Of a DNA stretch of 64,000 nucleotides, positions 34,390 through 43,462 are shown one piece after another. The position numbers were made by a program, and so were the translations under genes. The notes under the pieces are model-generated. The model searched no databases, had not been told where the DNA came from, and saw only the letters and a program-made list of their open reading frames with translations. Source of the stretch: Microbacterium oryzae. Its GTDB lineage: Bacteria; Actinomycetota; Actinomycetes; Actinomycetales; Microbacteriaceae. How positions within the stretch are numbered: the stretch's first letter is position 1; each line of letters starts with the position of its first letter. The DNA lies in assembly GCF_030406385.1 (NCBI RefSeq), contig NZ_JAUEPM010000008.1:83537-147536 (forward strand). Direction: 5' to 3'.

Positions 34390-34690
34390 CGCACTGCTCG
34401 GGAGCGCGAGCTACGCGCCTCCCGCGAACGCGGACCGCTGCAGACGCTCACCGCCGAGCAGCTGGGACTCGGGTCACGGCCGATTACTATCGCGCCGGAG
34501 GGCATGCGCGTTCGGGGTCACGCCTGGTTGCGCTTCGGCGATGCTGACGCCTCGCCCCACCGTTCGCGCACGCCGTTGGAACATCGATGACGTCGGCGTA
34601 GAGGTTGACGTGAGCGGCGAGTTGATGCGCTCCTGGGCCGGGCAAGGTGCACGTTGTCACATTGAGGACCGGCGCGACCGGCGCGTGATG
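34390..34690 (+). pseudogene. Frameshifted remnant of a conserved actinobacterial protein
   Basis: One frame reads SRERGPLQTLTAEQLGLGSR then PITIAPEGMRVRGHAWLRFG to about 34545. The protein-like signal then moves to another frame, TVRARRWNIDDVGVEVDVSG then ELMRSWAGQG, to about 34670. These fit as one C-terminal segment broken by an indel, with the 5' part missing. Family not identified. Confidence 0.5.
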
Positions 34691-34757
34691 AACTCGCCGG
34701 GGTCCATGGACGCGAGGCACCCGAGACCGGTCGCTATCTCTCGCACGAGAACCACTT

Positions 34758-34793
34758 CCCGGAATCATTCTCGGAATCATTGTCGAAATCATT
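34758..34793. repeat. Three tandem 12-bp repeats
   Basis: CCCGGAATCATT, CTCGGAATCATT and GTCGAAATCATT follow one another without spacing. Iteron-like in size, inside non-coding DNA. Confidence 0.6.
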
Positions 34794-35258
34794 CCCGGCG
34801 CTCGCCACCTCTCGCGCCCGTCGGGGATGCGCGCGTCGGCGCGCCCCATCCCTGGTCGAGTTCGAGCATGCACCCGACGTCCCGAGTCGTCGTCAGCTGC
34901 TGATGTCGGCGCCGGAGCAGCGCGAAGGCGTCGCATCGGCCGGAGCACCCGCAGAGGCCCCAGTGGGGCGTCTGAGGGCAAGGAGCGCGGCGACGATGTA
35001 AAGGGCCCGAGGAGCGTCAGCGACGAGGGTGAGGGAGCCCTGGAGACCGAGCGCAGCGAGTGTCTGCAGGGTGACCGAAGAGTTGTCGGCTGGGCCGACC
35101 CCAGGGCGTGATTCCGACGAGGGAAGCGACGGAGGAAACGCAGCGCTGGGCCAACTCCCCTTATGCTCTTTCTTCTCTTGCGGCCGGATCCGGAGCTCCA
35201 GCGGAGGAGCAGGCTCATTTCTGCCGTTCGATCAGCGAAAAAGGATGGTTCCACCCCT

Positions 35259-35384
35259 ATTGGCACCAGTCCGGAATCCGCAGGACCCGAAGGGCGGACT
35301 GGTACCAGTGGCACACTTTTTCGTTGGAAAGACGGGGTTTGACTGGTACCAGTGGAAAGAACCAGGTGGTCCACTGGTACCAGT
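35259..35384. repeat. ACTGGTACCAGT palindrome cluster
   Basis: The 12-bp perfect palindrome ACTGGTACCAGT occurs at 35298, 35342 and 35373, with a two-mismatch copy (ATTGGCACCAGT) at 35259. Start spacings are 39, 44 and 31 bases. This is the form expected of operator or partition sites for a dimeric DNA-binding protein. Confidence 0.7.
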
Positions 35385-35776
35385 CATCGAGCACAGCGAG
35401 GCAGGAGGTGGTGGAGCCTGCGGAACCACCCCGCTTTCCACCCCGTCGCGACCGCGGGCACGCGGTCGTCCCTGCTCTCGAGCGGCGCAGGTCGAAGCCT
35501 TATGCGGAGACCTCTCTGCTCGGCGCTCTGAGCCCCTCCGACGGACTCGACGAAGGAGAGTCCGTCGAGTTCCGCCGCAGCCGCGCAGCGGCTCTGGGAC
35601 GCTCTGTCACTGCCCCATCAGGCGCGGCCGTGCCGCCACTGCGACACCTCGAGCCGAAAGTCACGAGCTCCGATCGAGGGTCGAGCCGCGACGTCGTGGC
35701 GGTGACCGTGCCCGTCTGCGAGGCCCGCCGGGCGCCTCTACGATCTGAAATCCTGGGTCCGTATGCGGTCACTTCC

Positions 35777-36030
35777 GGGACACACATGACCGTTTCCTGG
35801 ACTCGAGTGTCCCGGAGATGACCAGAAGTGTCCGCGAAGGGCCCGTAGGGCTACCTGAACTAGCTCCCTGGAGGATGCAGGACGTCCGGACGAGCCAGTG
35901 TCCTGCAAGGGACCACTTTCGGGACATACGTGGCCCGGTCGTGACCACCTCGCGGTCTGTCGCCTCGCGACGCCTTACCCCTGTACCGGAGTGGACCGCG
36001 CGGTGGTCTACGGATGTCCCGGAAGTGGCC
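35777..36030. repeat. Paired GGGACA / TGTCCCGGA direct repeats
   Basis: GGGACACACATGACC (35777) and GGGACATACGTGGCC (35921) are near copies, as are TGTCCCGGAGATGACC (35808) and TGTCCCGGAAGTGGCC (36015). Each pair ends in a TGRCC word. A related GGACA-CATT-TGTCC palindrome lies at about 36069. Possible protein-binding sites. Confidence 0.5.
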
Positions 36031-36479
36031 GTCTCGCGACCCCTCCTCAGGAGGGGTGACCGAAATCTGGACACATTTGTCCCTGAGACGGTCACGCCTC
36101 GCCCACACTGCCGGGCGCCCCGGTGCCGAGGGGACTGCTCGAGCCCTATTTGAACGCCACGTCGGTGGATGGTTGTCTGCCGTGCTCCCGCGCGAATTGC
36201 TCTTTGCAGCTGAGCCGGAGACGACAGCGCCCGGTCGAGGGCCGAGCAGTCCGGCCGGCGGCCCCATGCGAGTGCCTCGTCGGCTGTCACGCTCTCTCAA
36301 CGTCAGCGGCGAACACTCGGGGGCCGAGAACTTGAACGAGCACTCGCTTGAGGTCGCACAGCCGACCGAGCGCCGAGGTTCCAAGAACGAGACCCGCTCG
36401 GGGCATTCGCGCGCGTTTCAGGAGGGCAAGGGCTGGCACGACGGTCCAGATCGGATGGCGTGCATACACGCCGACCCTT

Positions 36480-37400
36480 CTACCGGCTCCGAGATGAAGG
36501 CCGACGAAGTCGTCTCCCGCGGGAAGGCCCGGCATCTCGGCCTGCGCGAGTACGATCTATTCGCGACGGATTTTGCCGGCCGCTACTGGTTTCCCGTCCA
36601 AGCCGACACAGGCCCGTTGCTGCCCAACGTATCGAAAGGCAAGCGGACAGAATCGTTCCCGCTTGACCGAATTTCGGGAGATCGACCCCGCCCTGTTCTG
36701 TGCCGCGTACACAACACCAGGCGGCACCCCAATCGAGAGTCTCGACATCGAACCAAGCCCGGGCGACCCGAACGACACCGCAGAGCTCTACCTCCGTGTT
36801 TTCATTCCGCACGAACCGGAGGCGGCCGTCCGGGTGGGCCGGCAAGCCAACGACGGGCGCTTCACGACCGTCCGCGACGACCTCCTTTGCTGCGCAGAAC
36901 GGGCAATCAGACGACGTCGACCGATTTCTTCGACGCTCACCCGCCAACCGTCTACTTCCTCAACGGACTCTCGGCCGCTGGCCGGACTACGTTCGACCCA
37001 CCTTGCCCCGACCGCTCTCTGCCTGACATCGACCGCTTCCCATTGGACTGGACGGGCACAGTGATCACTGCCGAGGCCCCAGACCAAAGAATCGTCCGTG
37101 CATCACCGGGTAGAGCAGGATCTGAACGGCACGCCTGTTCCAACGGTATGGAGCGATGGGTTCTCCTCAACGACGGCAGCGGAGAGACCGCCGACAACGT
37201 CGTCGTCGAACGTCTAGCAAGCGGTCGGATCGGTGTGGAGCTCTGGCACTCGAAACCGCCCGCGAACCCCCACGCTGGAGTACGAGTGAGAGACCTCGAG
37301 CAGGTCGCGCAGCAGGCAGCGAAGCGCCGTCGGCACATTATGGATCGCGGCTCTTGGCATCGAGCCAGCCGGAGGCTTGACGAACGCGAAGGGCGCTACT
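36480..37400 (+). pseudogene. Multiply frameshifted remnant, perhaps of a helicase-associated protein
   Basis: Coding signal moves between frames: LGLREYDLFATDFAGRYWFP (about 36536), then PNDTAELYLRVFIPHEPEAA in another frame (about 36770), then PPTVYFLNGLSAAGR and ERWVLLNDGSGETADNVVVE in the first frame (36945-37210), then IGVELWHSKPPANPHAGVRV. The last part resembles C-terminal regions I recall from large actinobacterial helicase-like proteins (DG-GEIAD pattern), but this is from memory only. It cannot encode one protein. It directly precedes the restriction-modification operon and may be a lost defence gene. Confidence 0.5.
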
Positions 37401-37653
37401 TGAAGTTTCATTCGCGCACGGAGCGAGTGGAGCGAGTGAGCCGATGTCGTACCCGAGTGGATGACCGCCGCATTCGCTCGGAGCGCCGCGAGTTCGCCGG
37501 ACAGCAACAACACCTCCTCCGGCCTGACACCACTTCGGACCAAGGCATCGGGGACCCCCTCCAACGCACTCACGCGCGTTTTCCGCCACGAGGTCCTGTC
37601 CATTTGCCGGTAATCTGATTACATCATTTGTGCTGCAATCAGAGGAAGTTCCC

Positions 37654-39471
37654 ATGGCGACAGAAGACCAGGTTAGAGATAAGGCAAGCGAGATCCTCGG
37701 GCTCGCCGGAGTCTCACCGAAGGTGGCACAGAGTGGTGTCGGCCAAATCACGACCATGAAGCAGCTCGGGTTTGGTGGTGAAGGCTCCTTCAACAAGCCC
37801 GATGGCTGGTATCTGCCGGTCGATAAGGGCGCGGTCGCTCTGGTGCTAGAAACCAAGGCGACCGGTTCCATGCCGATCGACGCGCCCGCCCTGCGCACGC
37901 AGGTCGAGAAGTACTGCGCGACAGTGCGTAGCCAGTACGATCTGGTCATCGGCATCGTCTACGACGGCGATCGCGCGCGGGCGTACGTCAACGGCAAGCC
38001 CCTGGACGTGCCCGACGAGCTCCAGACGAAGGAGTACTACTTCTCGAAGCTCACCGATCGACCGGTCGACAAGGCTCGCATCTACGAGCTGACGCAGCGC
38101 ATCAACAACTCGCTTCACGGAGACTTCGGGGTCAAGAACCTGTACCACCGAATGATCTTCACGGCCTGTGCACTCGTCGCTCGTAGGTATGACGCCATCC
38201 TCGTTCGCGGCATGGACTACGGCGCTTTCCACAGCGGTATTCTCAGCGCGCTGAATAAGGCGATCCGGTCCGATGTGCAGCAGAACGCCAAGCTGTCGCT
38301 CCTCGCCGAGGTGTACTCAGACATTAAGATGAACGTTTCGACGGACGAGGACGATCCGCGGGCGGTCGCTCGGCTTACGAATCTGATCGGTGACTTCATC
38401 GACTGGGTCACCGAGATCTCCGGGCTCATCAACTCCAGCGCCTGGAACGGCGAGGACGTGATGGCGATCTTCTTTAACGAATTCAACCGTTACAAGAAGA
38501 AGAGCGAATCGGGCCAGATCTTCACCCCCGACCACATCACCGGCTTCATGTACCGCCTGCTCGGCGTCAATAAGGACGATCGGGTCCTCGACGCCTGTGC
38601 CGGATCTGGATCCTTCCTCGTTAAGTCGATGAGCAACATGATCCGGGAAGCCGGCGGTGTCAACACCGCCAAGGCTAAGCAGATCAAGGGGCGTCAACTT
38701 TACGGTATCGAGTTTGACCGGGAGATCTACGCGCTGGCGTGTGCGAATATGCTGATTCACAAGGACGGCAAGACCAACCTTGCCCACATGGACGCGCGCA
38801 CGGAGTCGGCCGGAAGCTGGATCGAACAGACCGGCGCCACCAAGGTGCTCATGAACCCACCGTACGAAAACAAGTTCGGGTGCATGAAAATCGTCGAGAA
38901 CGTTCTCGATCACGTCGACCGCGGAACCCTGTGCGGCTTCATCCTTCCGGACAAGAAGCTCGAGAAGACCAGCAAGGGTCACATGTCGCGCATCCTGCGT
39001 CATCATCGTCTCCTCAAGGTTGTCAAGCTGCCCGAGAATCTGTTCTTCGGGGTCGGTATCACCACGAGCGTCTTCATCTTCGAGGCGGGTAAGCCGCAGG
39101 ACGGCAAGAAGTTCTTTGCTGTGAACATCGAGGACGATGGACTGATCACGGTAAAAAACCAGGGCCGTCACGATGTTCGTGGAAAGTGGCCCGCACTCGA
39201 GGACTACTGGGTTGACGCAATCGAACGCAACGACGACGGTGAATACGGAACCGGACAGTGGTTGGACCCAGCCAAGAGCCTGAGCTGGCAGGCGCCGTTG
39301 AAGCCGTTCGTACTGACCCACGAGGACCTCTCGCGCACAGCCATGGAATATGCCCTCTTCCGCCGGGGAATCGACGCCAAGGCACTTCGCGAACGACTGG
39401 GCCAGACCGCGCTGTACTCGGCGGAGGTGCAGGACGCGGGCACGACGATCAGGTTGGCGGTGCAGCGATGA
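37654..39471 (+). CDS. BcgI-like restriction-modification subunit (nuclease + N6-adenine methyltransferase)
   Basis: This 605-residue protein starts at ATG 37654 with AGAGGAAG upstream. Residues 1-110 hold a PD-(D/E)XK nuclease pattern: PD at 49-50 in FNKPDGWYLP, then E66-T-K68 in ALVLETKATG. The methyltransferase has motif I VLDACAGSGSFLV near residue 314 and catalytic motif IV MNPPYENKF. Nuclease and methyltransferase in one chain of about 600 residues with a separate specificity subunit is the type IIB/IIG arrangement of BcgI, so no HsdR is needed. Its stop overlaps the next start (ATGA). Confidence 0.85.
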   Translation: MATEDQVRDKASEILGLAGVSPKVAQSGVGQITTMKQLGFGGEGSFNKPDGWYLPVDKGAVALVLETKATGSMPIDAPALRTQVEKYCATVRSQYDLVIGIVYDGDRARAYVNGKPLDVPDELQTKEYYFSKLTDRPVDKARIYELTQRINNSLHGDFGVKNLYHRMIFTACALVARRYDAILVRGMDYGAFHSGILSALNKAIRSDVQQNAKLSLLAEVYSDIKMNVSTDEDDPRAVARLTNLIGDFIDWVTEISGLINSSAWNGEDVMAIFFNEFNRYKKKSESGQIFTPDHITGFMYRLLGVNKDDRVLDACAGSGSFLVKSMSNMIREAGGVNTAKAKQIKGRQLYGIEFDREIYALACANMLIHKDGKTNLAHMDARTESAGSWIEQTGATKVLMNPPYENKFGCMKIVENVLDHVDRGTLCGFILPDKKLEKTSKGHMSRILRHHRLLKVVKLPENLFFGVGITTSVFIFEAGKPQDGKKFFAVNIEDDGLITVKNQGRHDVRGKWPALEDYWVDAIERNDDGEYGTGQWLDPAKSLSWQAPLKPFVLTHEDLSRTAMEYALFRRGIDAKALRERLGQTALYSAEVQDAGTTIRLAVQR

Positions 39472-40526
39472 AGCTGATCGACACGACCGAGTGGGGAGAA
39501 TTCCGGATTGGAGACCTATTCCCCACGATCGAACGAGCGAAGCGCCGGACCCTCAACGACTATTCATCAGGCGAAACGCCCTATGTGACCAACAGCTCTA
39601 TCAACAACGGCGTGTCGACCTACCTCCAGTCCAAGTCGGAGGCCGACATCGAGACCGGCGGCTGCATCACTGTGAACACGGTCGACGGGAGCGCCTTCTG
39701 GCAGGAAAGCGACTTCCTCGCGAACGGCAGTGGCAACGGTCTGCTGATGCTCCGCAATGAGCATCTCAACGAGCCTCGGGCGCTCTTCGTGTGCGGGGCT
39801 ATCAAGGCGGCGCTTGAAGCTGGCTTCTCGGTCATGCTTACGGTGGACTCGGTCCGCAATGCCGTGATCCGCCTGCCCGCTGATTCGGCCGGCGACGCTG
39901 ACTGGACGTTCATGGAGTCGTCAATGCGCGCGATCATGAATGAGCGCGATCACGCTCTGGAAACACTCTTCGCCATCTGGGATGCTCCGCGCCATGCGGT
40001 CGATACGAAGGACTGGGCCGAGTTCAAGGTCGTAAACCTGTTCACGACTATTGTTCGCGGGAAGTGCGGTCGGATTGGGCAGCTCCCGGACGGGGACACG
40101 CCTTATATCGCTGCAAGTTATGCGAACAACGGGCACATGCGCGATGTTCACGACCCCGACGGCTCGTTCACCAGTGAGGGAAATTGCATTGCCATGATCT
40201 CCGATGGCAATGGAGGAATCGGCCGGAACACCTACCAGGCCGCGCCCTTCGTTGGAAGCACCAATCTGCAGCTCGGTTATCAGCCGCAACTAAACGTGTG
40301 GAATGGGCTTTTCCTCGTCGCTTGCCTCGATAAGAGTGTCGAACGCTTCAACTACAACTTCGCATGGAAGCGCACGGGACACACGTTCCAGGAGGAGACC
40401 GTGTTGCTTCCAACGACGTCAAGCGGTGAGCCCGACTGGGCGTACATGGAGGTGACGATGCGCGTAGTGATGGAACAGCGAGAGCAAGCACTCGACCTAC
40501 TCATGTCGCTAGAGGAGAGCAAGTGA
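39468..40526 (+). CDS. Specificity subunit (HsdS/BcgI-B type)
   Basis: This 352-residue protein has two similar halves, each a target recognition domain followed by a helix: TEWGEFRIGDLFPTIERAKR and KDWAEFKVVNLFTTIVRGKC begin the repeats, and each half ends in a run like MRAIMNERDHALETL or MRVVMEQREQALDLL. This two-TRD layout reads a bipartite DNA target. Length is close to the BcgI B subunit. It is coupled to the RM gene upstream and to the small regulator downstream. Confidence 0.9.
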   Translation: MKLIDTTEWGEFRIGDLFPTIERAKRRTLNDYSSGETPYVTNSSINNGVSTYLQSKSEADIETGGCITVNTVDGSAFWQESDFLANGSGNGLLMLRNEHLNEPRALFVCGAIKAALEAGFSVMLTVDSVRNAVIRLPADSAGDADWTFMESSMRAIMNERDHALETLFAIWDAPRHAVDTKDWAEFKVVNLFTTIVRGKCGRIGQLPDGDTPYIAASYANNGHMRDVHDPDGSFTSEGNCIAMISDGNGGIGRNTYQAAPFVGSTNLQLGYQPQLNVWNGLFLVACLDKSVERFNYNFAWKRTGHTFQEETVLLPTTSSGEPDWAYMEVTMRVVMEQREQALDLLMSLEESK

Positions 40527-40747
40527 GTCGCCCACCAGGCGTAGCTCGAGGGCTCGGTAAGGCGATCCAGGCTGCCCGTATCGGGCACGGCTGGTCACAA
40601 ACGGATCTGGCGCACAAAGCTGGTCTCTCGAGGTCAACGGTCTCTCGAGTGGAACTAGGCGAAGAGCCATCGACAAGAACTCTCCTGTGCCTGACCGATG
40701 CGCTCGACCTTGTCTTCGACGTCCACCCGCGCCGTCCATCGAACTGA
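40523..40747 (+). CDS. Xre-family helix-turn-helix protein
   Basis: A 74-residue protein, GTG start overlapping the S-subunit stop. LGKAIQAARIGHGWSQTDLA then HKAGLSRSTVSRVELGEEPS is a full HTH_3 domain with little else. It resembles HipB-type and restriction controller (C) proteins. Being last rather than first in the operon is unusual for a controller. Confidence 0.85.
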   Translation: MSRPPGVARGLGKAIQAARIGHGWSQTDLAHKAGLSRSTVSRVELGEEPSTRTLLCLTDALDLVFDVHPRRPSN

Positions 40748-40802
40748 GCCTGTATCGCGCCTTCCACCGAACTTAGTACGAACCGATACGGGCGATTGCC
40801 AG

Positions 40803-40843
40803 TTTCGATTCGTCGGGGTGAAGTGAGATAGGGCTGAGCTGAT
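40803..40843. repeat. 41-bp direct repeat, copy 1
   Basis: A segment beginning TTTCGATTCG and ending GGGCTGAGCTGAT recurs at 43210-43250 in the same orientation with three differences. The pair brackets 2.4 kb holding IS remnants and a membrane-protein gene. Confidence 0.7.
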
Positions 40844-40929
40844 GATGGGGATTCTGCGCGCGCCGAACCTGCTGGGGCCGTGACTTCTCGACGTCCATGC
40901 GTCGCCCCTGGTCTCGCGCAGCGGATCGC

Positions 40930-41125
40930 CCGCGCTGAGACGGGGCGGTTCTTGAAAGCGTAGTGACCGCCACGCGGAGCTGGTCGCCGGGATCGAACGG
41001 GTCTTCTGGTACCGAGACCTCAGCCCCTGCTTGCACGGGGACCGGCCAAACGAGCTGCGGGTGGTCGACTTCGCATACGTCCCGACGTGGTCGGGGATAG
41101 CGTTCACCGCGTTCGTCACCAATGG
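40930..41125 (+). pseudogene. IS3-family transposase fragment
   Basis: The translation PNELRVVDFAYVPTWSGIAF then TAFVTNGRV matches the start of the IS3 orfB catalytic domain, where NxLWVxDxTYVPTW is typical; upstream DRPNEL and LVAGIERVF fit the same reading. It is cut off at 41123 by the IS30 remnant that follows. Confidence 0.7.
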
Positions 41126-41300
41126 GCGGGTTTAATCGATCGTCGCAACACCTTGACCGGGGAGGTGTTCAACGATGGCGAAGGCGGACTGGAGCAGGAA
41201 GACCAGTGATGTGCCCGCACATGCGCGTCGGCAGTGGCTTGCGGATCGGGCGTTCCGGCCGCCCATGCGTTCGCCCAGGCGGGTGCGGGACCGGATTGGG
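41126..41300 (+). mobile_element. IS30-family element, left-end remnant
   Basis: GGCGGGTTTAATCGATCGTC then GCAACACC closely matches the left end of the intact IS30 copy at 46688. A start follows at the same distance, giving ARRQWLADRAFRPPMRSPRR, comparable with RRQQAADRAIRPKLRSPG of the intact transposase. The reading frame is lost soon after. Confidence 0.7.
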
Positions 41301-41726
41301 TCCCCGAACGTAGTGCTGGTGACGAGTGTGGTGCAATTGCGTAACGCCGACAGGTGTGCATCCAGCGCTACCGTGTGGCTCGCCAACTCGCGTGGCCCTG
41401 ATGCGCATGAATCCGTGCCACATCGGATCAACCCAGACCGAGCAGGACGACTCAGAGTGAGCATCGAAACGCGCGCCCGCTCATGCTGAGGAGCGCGCGT
41501 CAACGCGACGCCCTAGCGGCGAGTCTCAGCACGGGATCCCGCGGGGCGAATCCGCTCGATTCCAGCCTTCGCGAGGGCGTCTCGCTGCTGAACCAGCCTC
41601 TCTGTCGGTACTGACCGATGAAGATTTGATCTGCGCCCCTCAGCTGACCCGATGACGATGAACGCAGCCGGTTCGTTTGTGGTTCCAGCCATAGTTTGAT
41701 TATGCACCCAACCACCGACAGCGGGG
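41301..41726. other. Gap with no supportable gene
   Basis: About 430 bases between the IS30 remnant and the membrane-protein gene. Short open frames on both strands have shadow-like composition. I see no repeat or hairpin that stands out. Confidence 0.4.
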
Positions 41727-43097
41727 TCAACCAGGGTCAACGATCCGTTCAGAAAGCCAGGTCAGCACGTAGCCGACCGCGACGAAGGTCGTCAGCAGGA
41801 CTGTACCGTCGAGCCCCCACTTCACGTACTCGAAGACGCCCTCGGGAGCGGCCAGAATCAGGACCAAAGACAAACCCAGGAAATAGGCGGAGAGAAAACC
41901 TGCTACACACCGAAGAGGAAGCAGTATGCGCGACACAATCGAACTCTCCGCGCCACGCGTAGCTAGACCGAAAAGCAGAGCAGGCGCGAGAGTGACGAGC
42001 GCGGTCACCGCCTCCTTGTTCTCAGAAGCTTTCTGCAACGCTTCCGGTAGGAACCGCATGAGCGCAAGGAGCGCGCTGGCGAGAACGAGATAGAGAAGCA
42101 TCGTGGTTAGCAATCCAGGCCGCGCGAGCCTCAGATGGACAGTTACCAACGGCGCCGCCAACGAGCTCCCTGCGACGTGAAGGTGGCCGATCGGCTCAGG
42201 CTCTGGCAGACGAGGACGCGCGCCAGCTTCGCCCGGAATCATGCCGGTCACGAGTAGGCCCCGCGGAGCGGGCACCTCAAGGTGATAGCTCTGCGCAGTA
42301 TCGACGCCGGGCACCTCTACAAGCATCTGTGACGAGCAGTACCCGAGCGCGGACCATGCCCTGCGGAAGGAACTACCCGGCACTCGAGCCCTCGATCCTT
42401 CCCAGTGGTATGAGAACTTCAGGACTTGGCGCGTTGTCGCTCTCTCGATAGGCACCAGCGCACACAGGAGAAAGTTCTCGGCGAAATCGTTGATGGTCGC
42501 CTGCAGAGTCTCGTTCAGTGGAAGACGGAGGATAAGCGATCTCGCCGCTTCTCGTGCTCCGTCAGCATCGGAGCACGCGATCTCGTAGACAGTTTCCCAC
42601 AGAACTCCATCGTTCAATGAGTCATAGCGATCAGCTCGGCTGTCGATCGGAACGTGCGTCGACGCTTGAATAAGCGCGTAAAGGGCTGCAGCAGAAAGCA
42701 TTGCATTCTCGCCCCTACTTAGAATCGGAAGCACCCGACCTTCGTCGTCCGTCACGTCGAGATCACGAATGAGTCCCTTCCGCATCAAGGCGAGTGGGAC
42801 GACAGACTGGGACGGTTTCAACCACTGCCATAGATGACTAGGGTCGACATCTGCCCAAGGAACCACAAGTGGAGAGCAGTCGATGGACACGCGACGTCGC
42901 GCGCGTTCCCCCTCAAGCAGCGCTAGTGATTCCACTTTCCGGTGCACCCAACCGGGCCAGTCCAGCACCGCGCGGGCGATTGGCGTACCCACGAGTCTCA
43001 GGAATCGGGGGAAGGGGGTCCTTCTGGTAGCTCGTCCACTTAGATCCGTCTTGTTCTCTTGCGAGCGGAGCAGTCGCCCCTTTGCAAGCCATCTCAA
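41727..43097 (-). CDS. Hypothetical protein with C-terminal membrane domain
   Basis: A 456-residue protein starting at TTG 43097 with AGGA about nine bases upstream. The first 300 residues are soluble-looking and include STHVPIDSRADRYDSLNDGV and a possible beta-rich region (YHLEVPAPRGLLVTG). Four membrane segments follow: LLTTMLLYLVLASALLALM, AVTALVTLAPALLFGLA, CVAGFLSAYFLGLSLVLIL and VLLTTFVAVGYVLTWL. No family recognised. It lies within the 41-bp direct repeats, next to defence-like genes, so a defence or signalling role is possible but unproven. Confidence 0.7.
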   Translation of the reverse strand: MRWLAKGRLLRSQENKTDLSGRATRRTPFPRFLRLVGTPIARAVLDWPGWVHRKVESLALLEGERARRRVSIDCSPLVVPWADVDPSHLWQWLKPSQSVVPLALMRKGLIRDLDVTDDEGRVLPILSRGENAMLSAAALYALIQASTHVPIDSRADRYDSLNDGVLWETVYEIACSDADGAREAARSLILRLPLNETLQATINDFAENFLLCALVPIERATTRQVLKFSYHWEGSRARVPGSSFRRAWSALGYCSSQMLVEVPGVDTAQSYHLEVPAPRGLLVTGMIPGEAGARPRLPEPEPIGHLHVAGSSLAAPLVTVHLRLARPGLLTTMLLYLVLASALLALMRFLPEALQKASENKEAVTALVTLAPALLFGLATRGAESSIVSRILLPLRCVAGFLSAYFLGLSLVLILAAPEGVFEYVKWGLDGTVLLTTFVAVGYVLTWLSERIVDPG

Positions 43098-43209
43098 AGA
43101 TATCGTTCCTGCGTGTAATCGCAGGCTGCGGTAAGGGTGTTGGGAATCGAGCGAGCGCCGCGACCTAGAGGGACTCGCCGATAGTCATCATAAGTGTGAT
43201 TATCGATGG

Positions 43210-43250
43210 TTTCGATTCGCAGGGGTGAAGTGAGATGGGGCTGAGCTGAT
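43210..43250. repeat. 41-bp direct repeat, copy 2
   Basis: Second copy of the repeat at 40803-40843, same orientation. Read on the minus strand it gives SSAPSHFTPANRN, close to SSALSHFTPTNRN from the first copy, so it may be the end of a lost coding region or mobile element. Confidence 0.7.
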
Positions 43251-43329
43251 ACCTGCGTGACAGGAGGCTCGCCGACCCGATCGAGACGCGGCAGGAGGTC
43301 TTCGGCGGCCGGCGATTGCGGCCCCTAAC

Positions 43330-43450
43330 GGACTCCAGCGACCGCGAGCGGCGCTTGGCGCCTCACCGGGCCAGGTTGAGATACGCTGGAACCAATCGAC
43401 CCCCTCCCAAGCCTCTCCACGGAAGCTCAAATGGGAGGGGCCTTTTCATT
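43330..43450 (+). ncRNA. Structured leader upstream of the Abi gene (AbiF-RNA-like)
   Basis: CCCCTCCCA (43401-43409) and TGGGAGGGG (43432-43440) form a perfect 9-bp stem followed by CCTTTTCATT, a terminator-like end, just before the abi start. Upstream, CCAG-GTTGAGATACG-CTGG and a GGCGC-TTGGCGCC-type hairpin add further structure. A conserved non-coding RNA called the AbiF motif is known upstream of AbiF/D genes. Position and shape fit, but I cannot test the consensus here. Confidence 0.55.
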
Positions 43451-43462
43451 CCCGGGGTACGA

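Larger units (their letters stand above)
34794..36479. other. 1.7 kb without a supportable gene
   Basis: Open frames here are arginine/proline-rich and show no domain. The stretch holds two clusters of repeated short sites, listed separately, and an imperfect run of GAGCG-AGCGAC words near 35000-35070. It looks like decayed or regulatory DNA between the element backbone and the restriction-modification cargo. Confidence 0.5.

Noticed and set aside
34487..35374. A 295-codon minus-strand frame
   Set aside because: Composition is Ser/Arg/Pro-rich, it covers a remnant read on the other strand, and it includes the repeat sites.
35029..35748. A 239-codon plus-strand frame over the ACTGGTACCAGT cluster
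   Set aside because: No domain; its openness reflects GC bias, and the translated palindromes (WYQW-type words) explain the protein-like look.
37654..40526. A type I restriction system with a missing hsdR
   Set aside because: The methyltransferase has its own nuclease pattern and the two-gene size matches BcgI-type enzymes, so no R subunit need be missing.
41175..41489. A 104-codon hypothetical protein after the IS30 remnant
   Set aside because: Its first 35 residues align with the transposase N-terminus and the rest is out-of-frame sequence.
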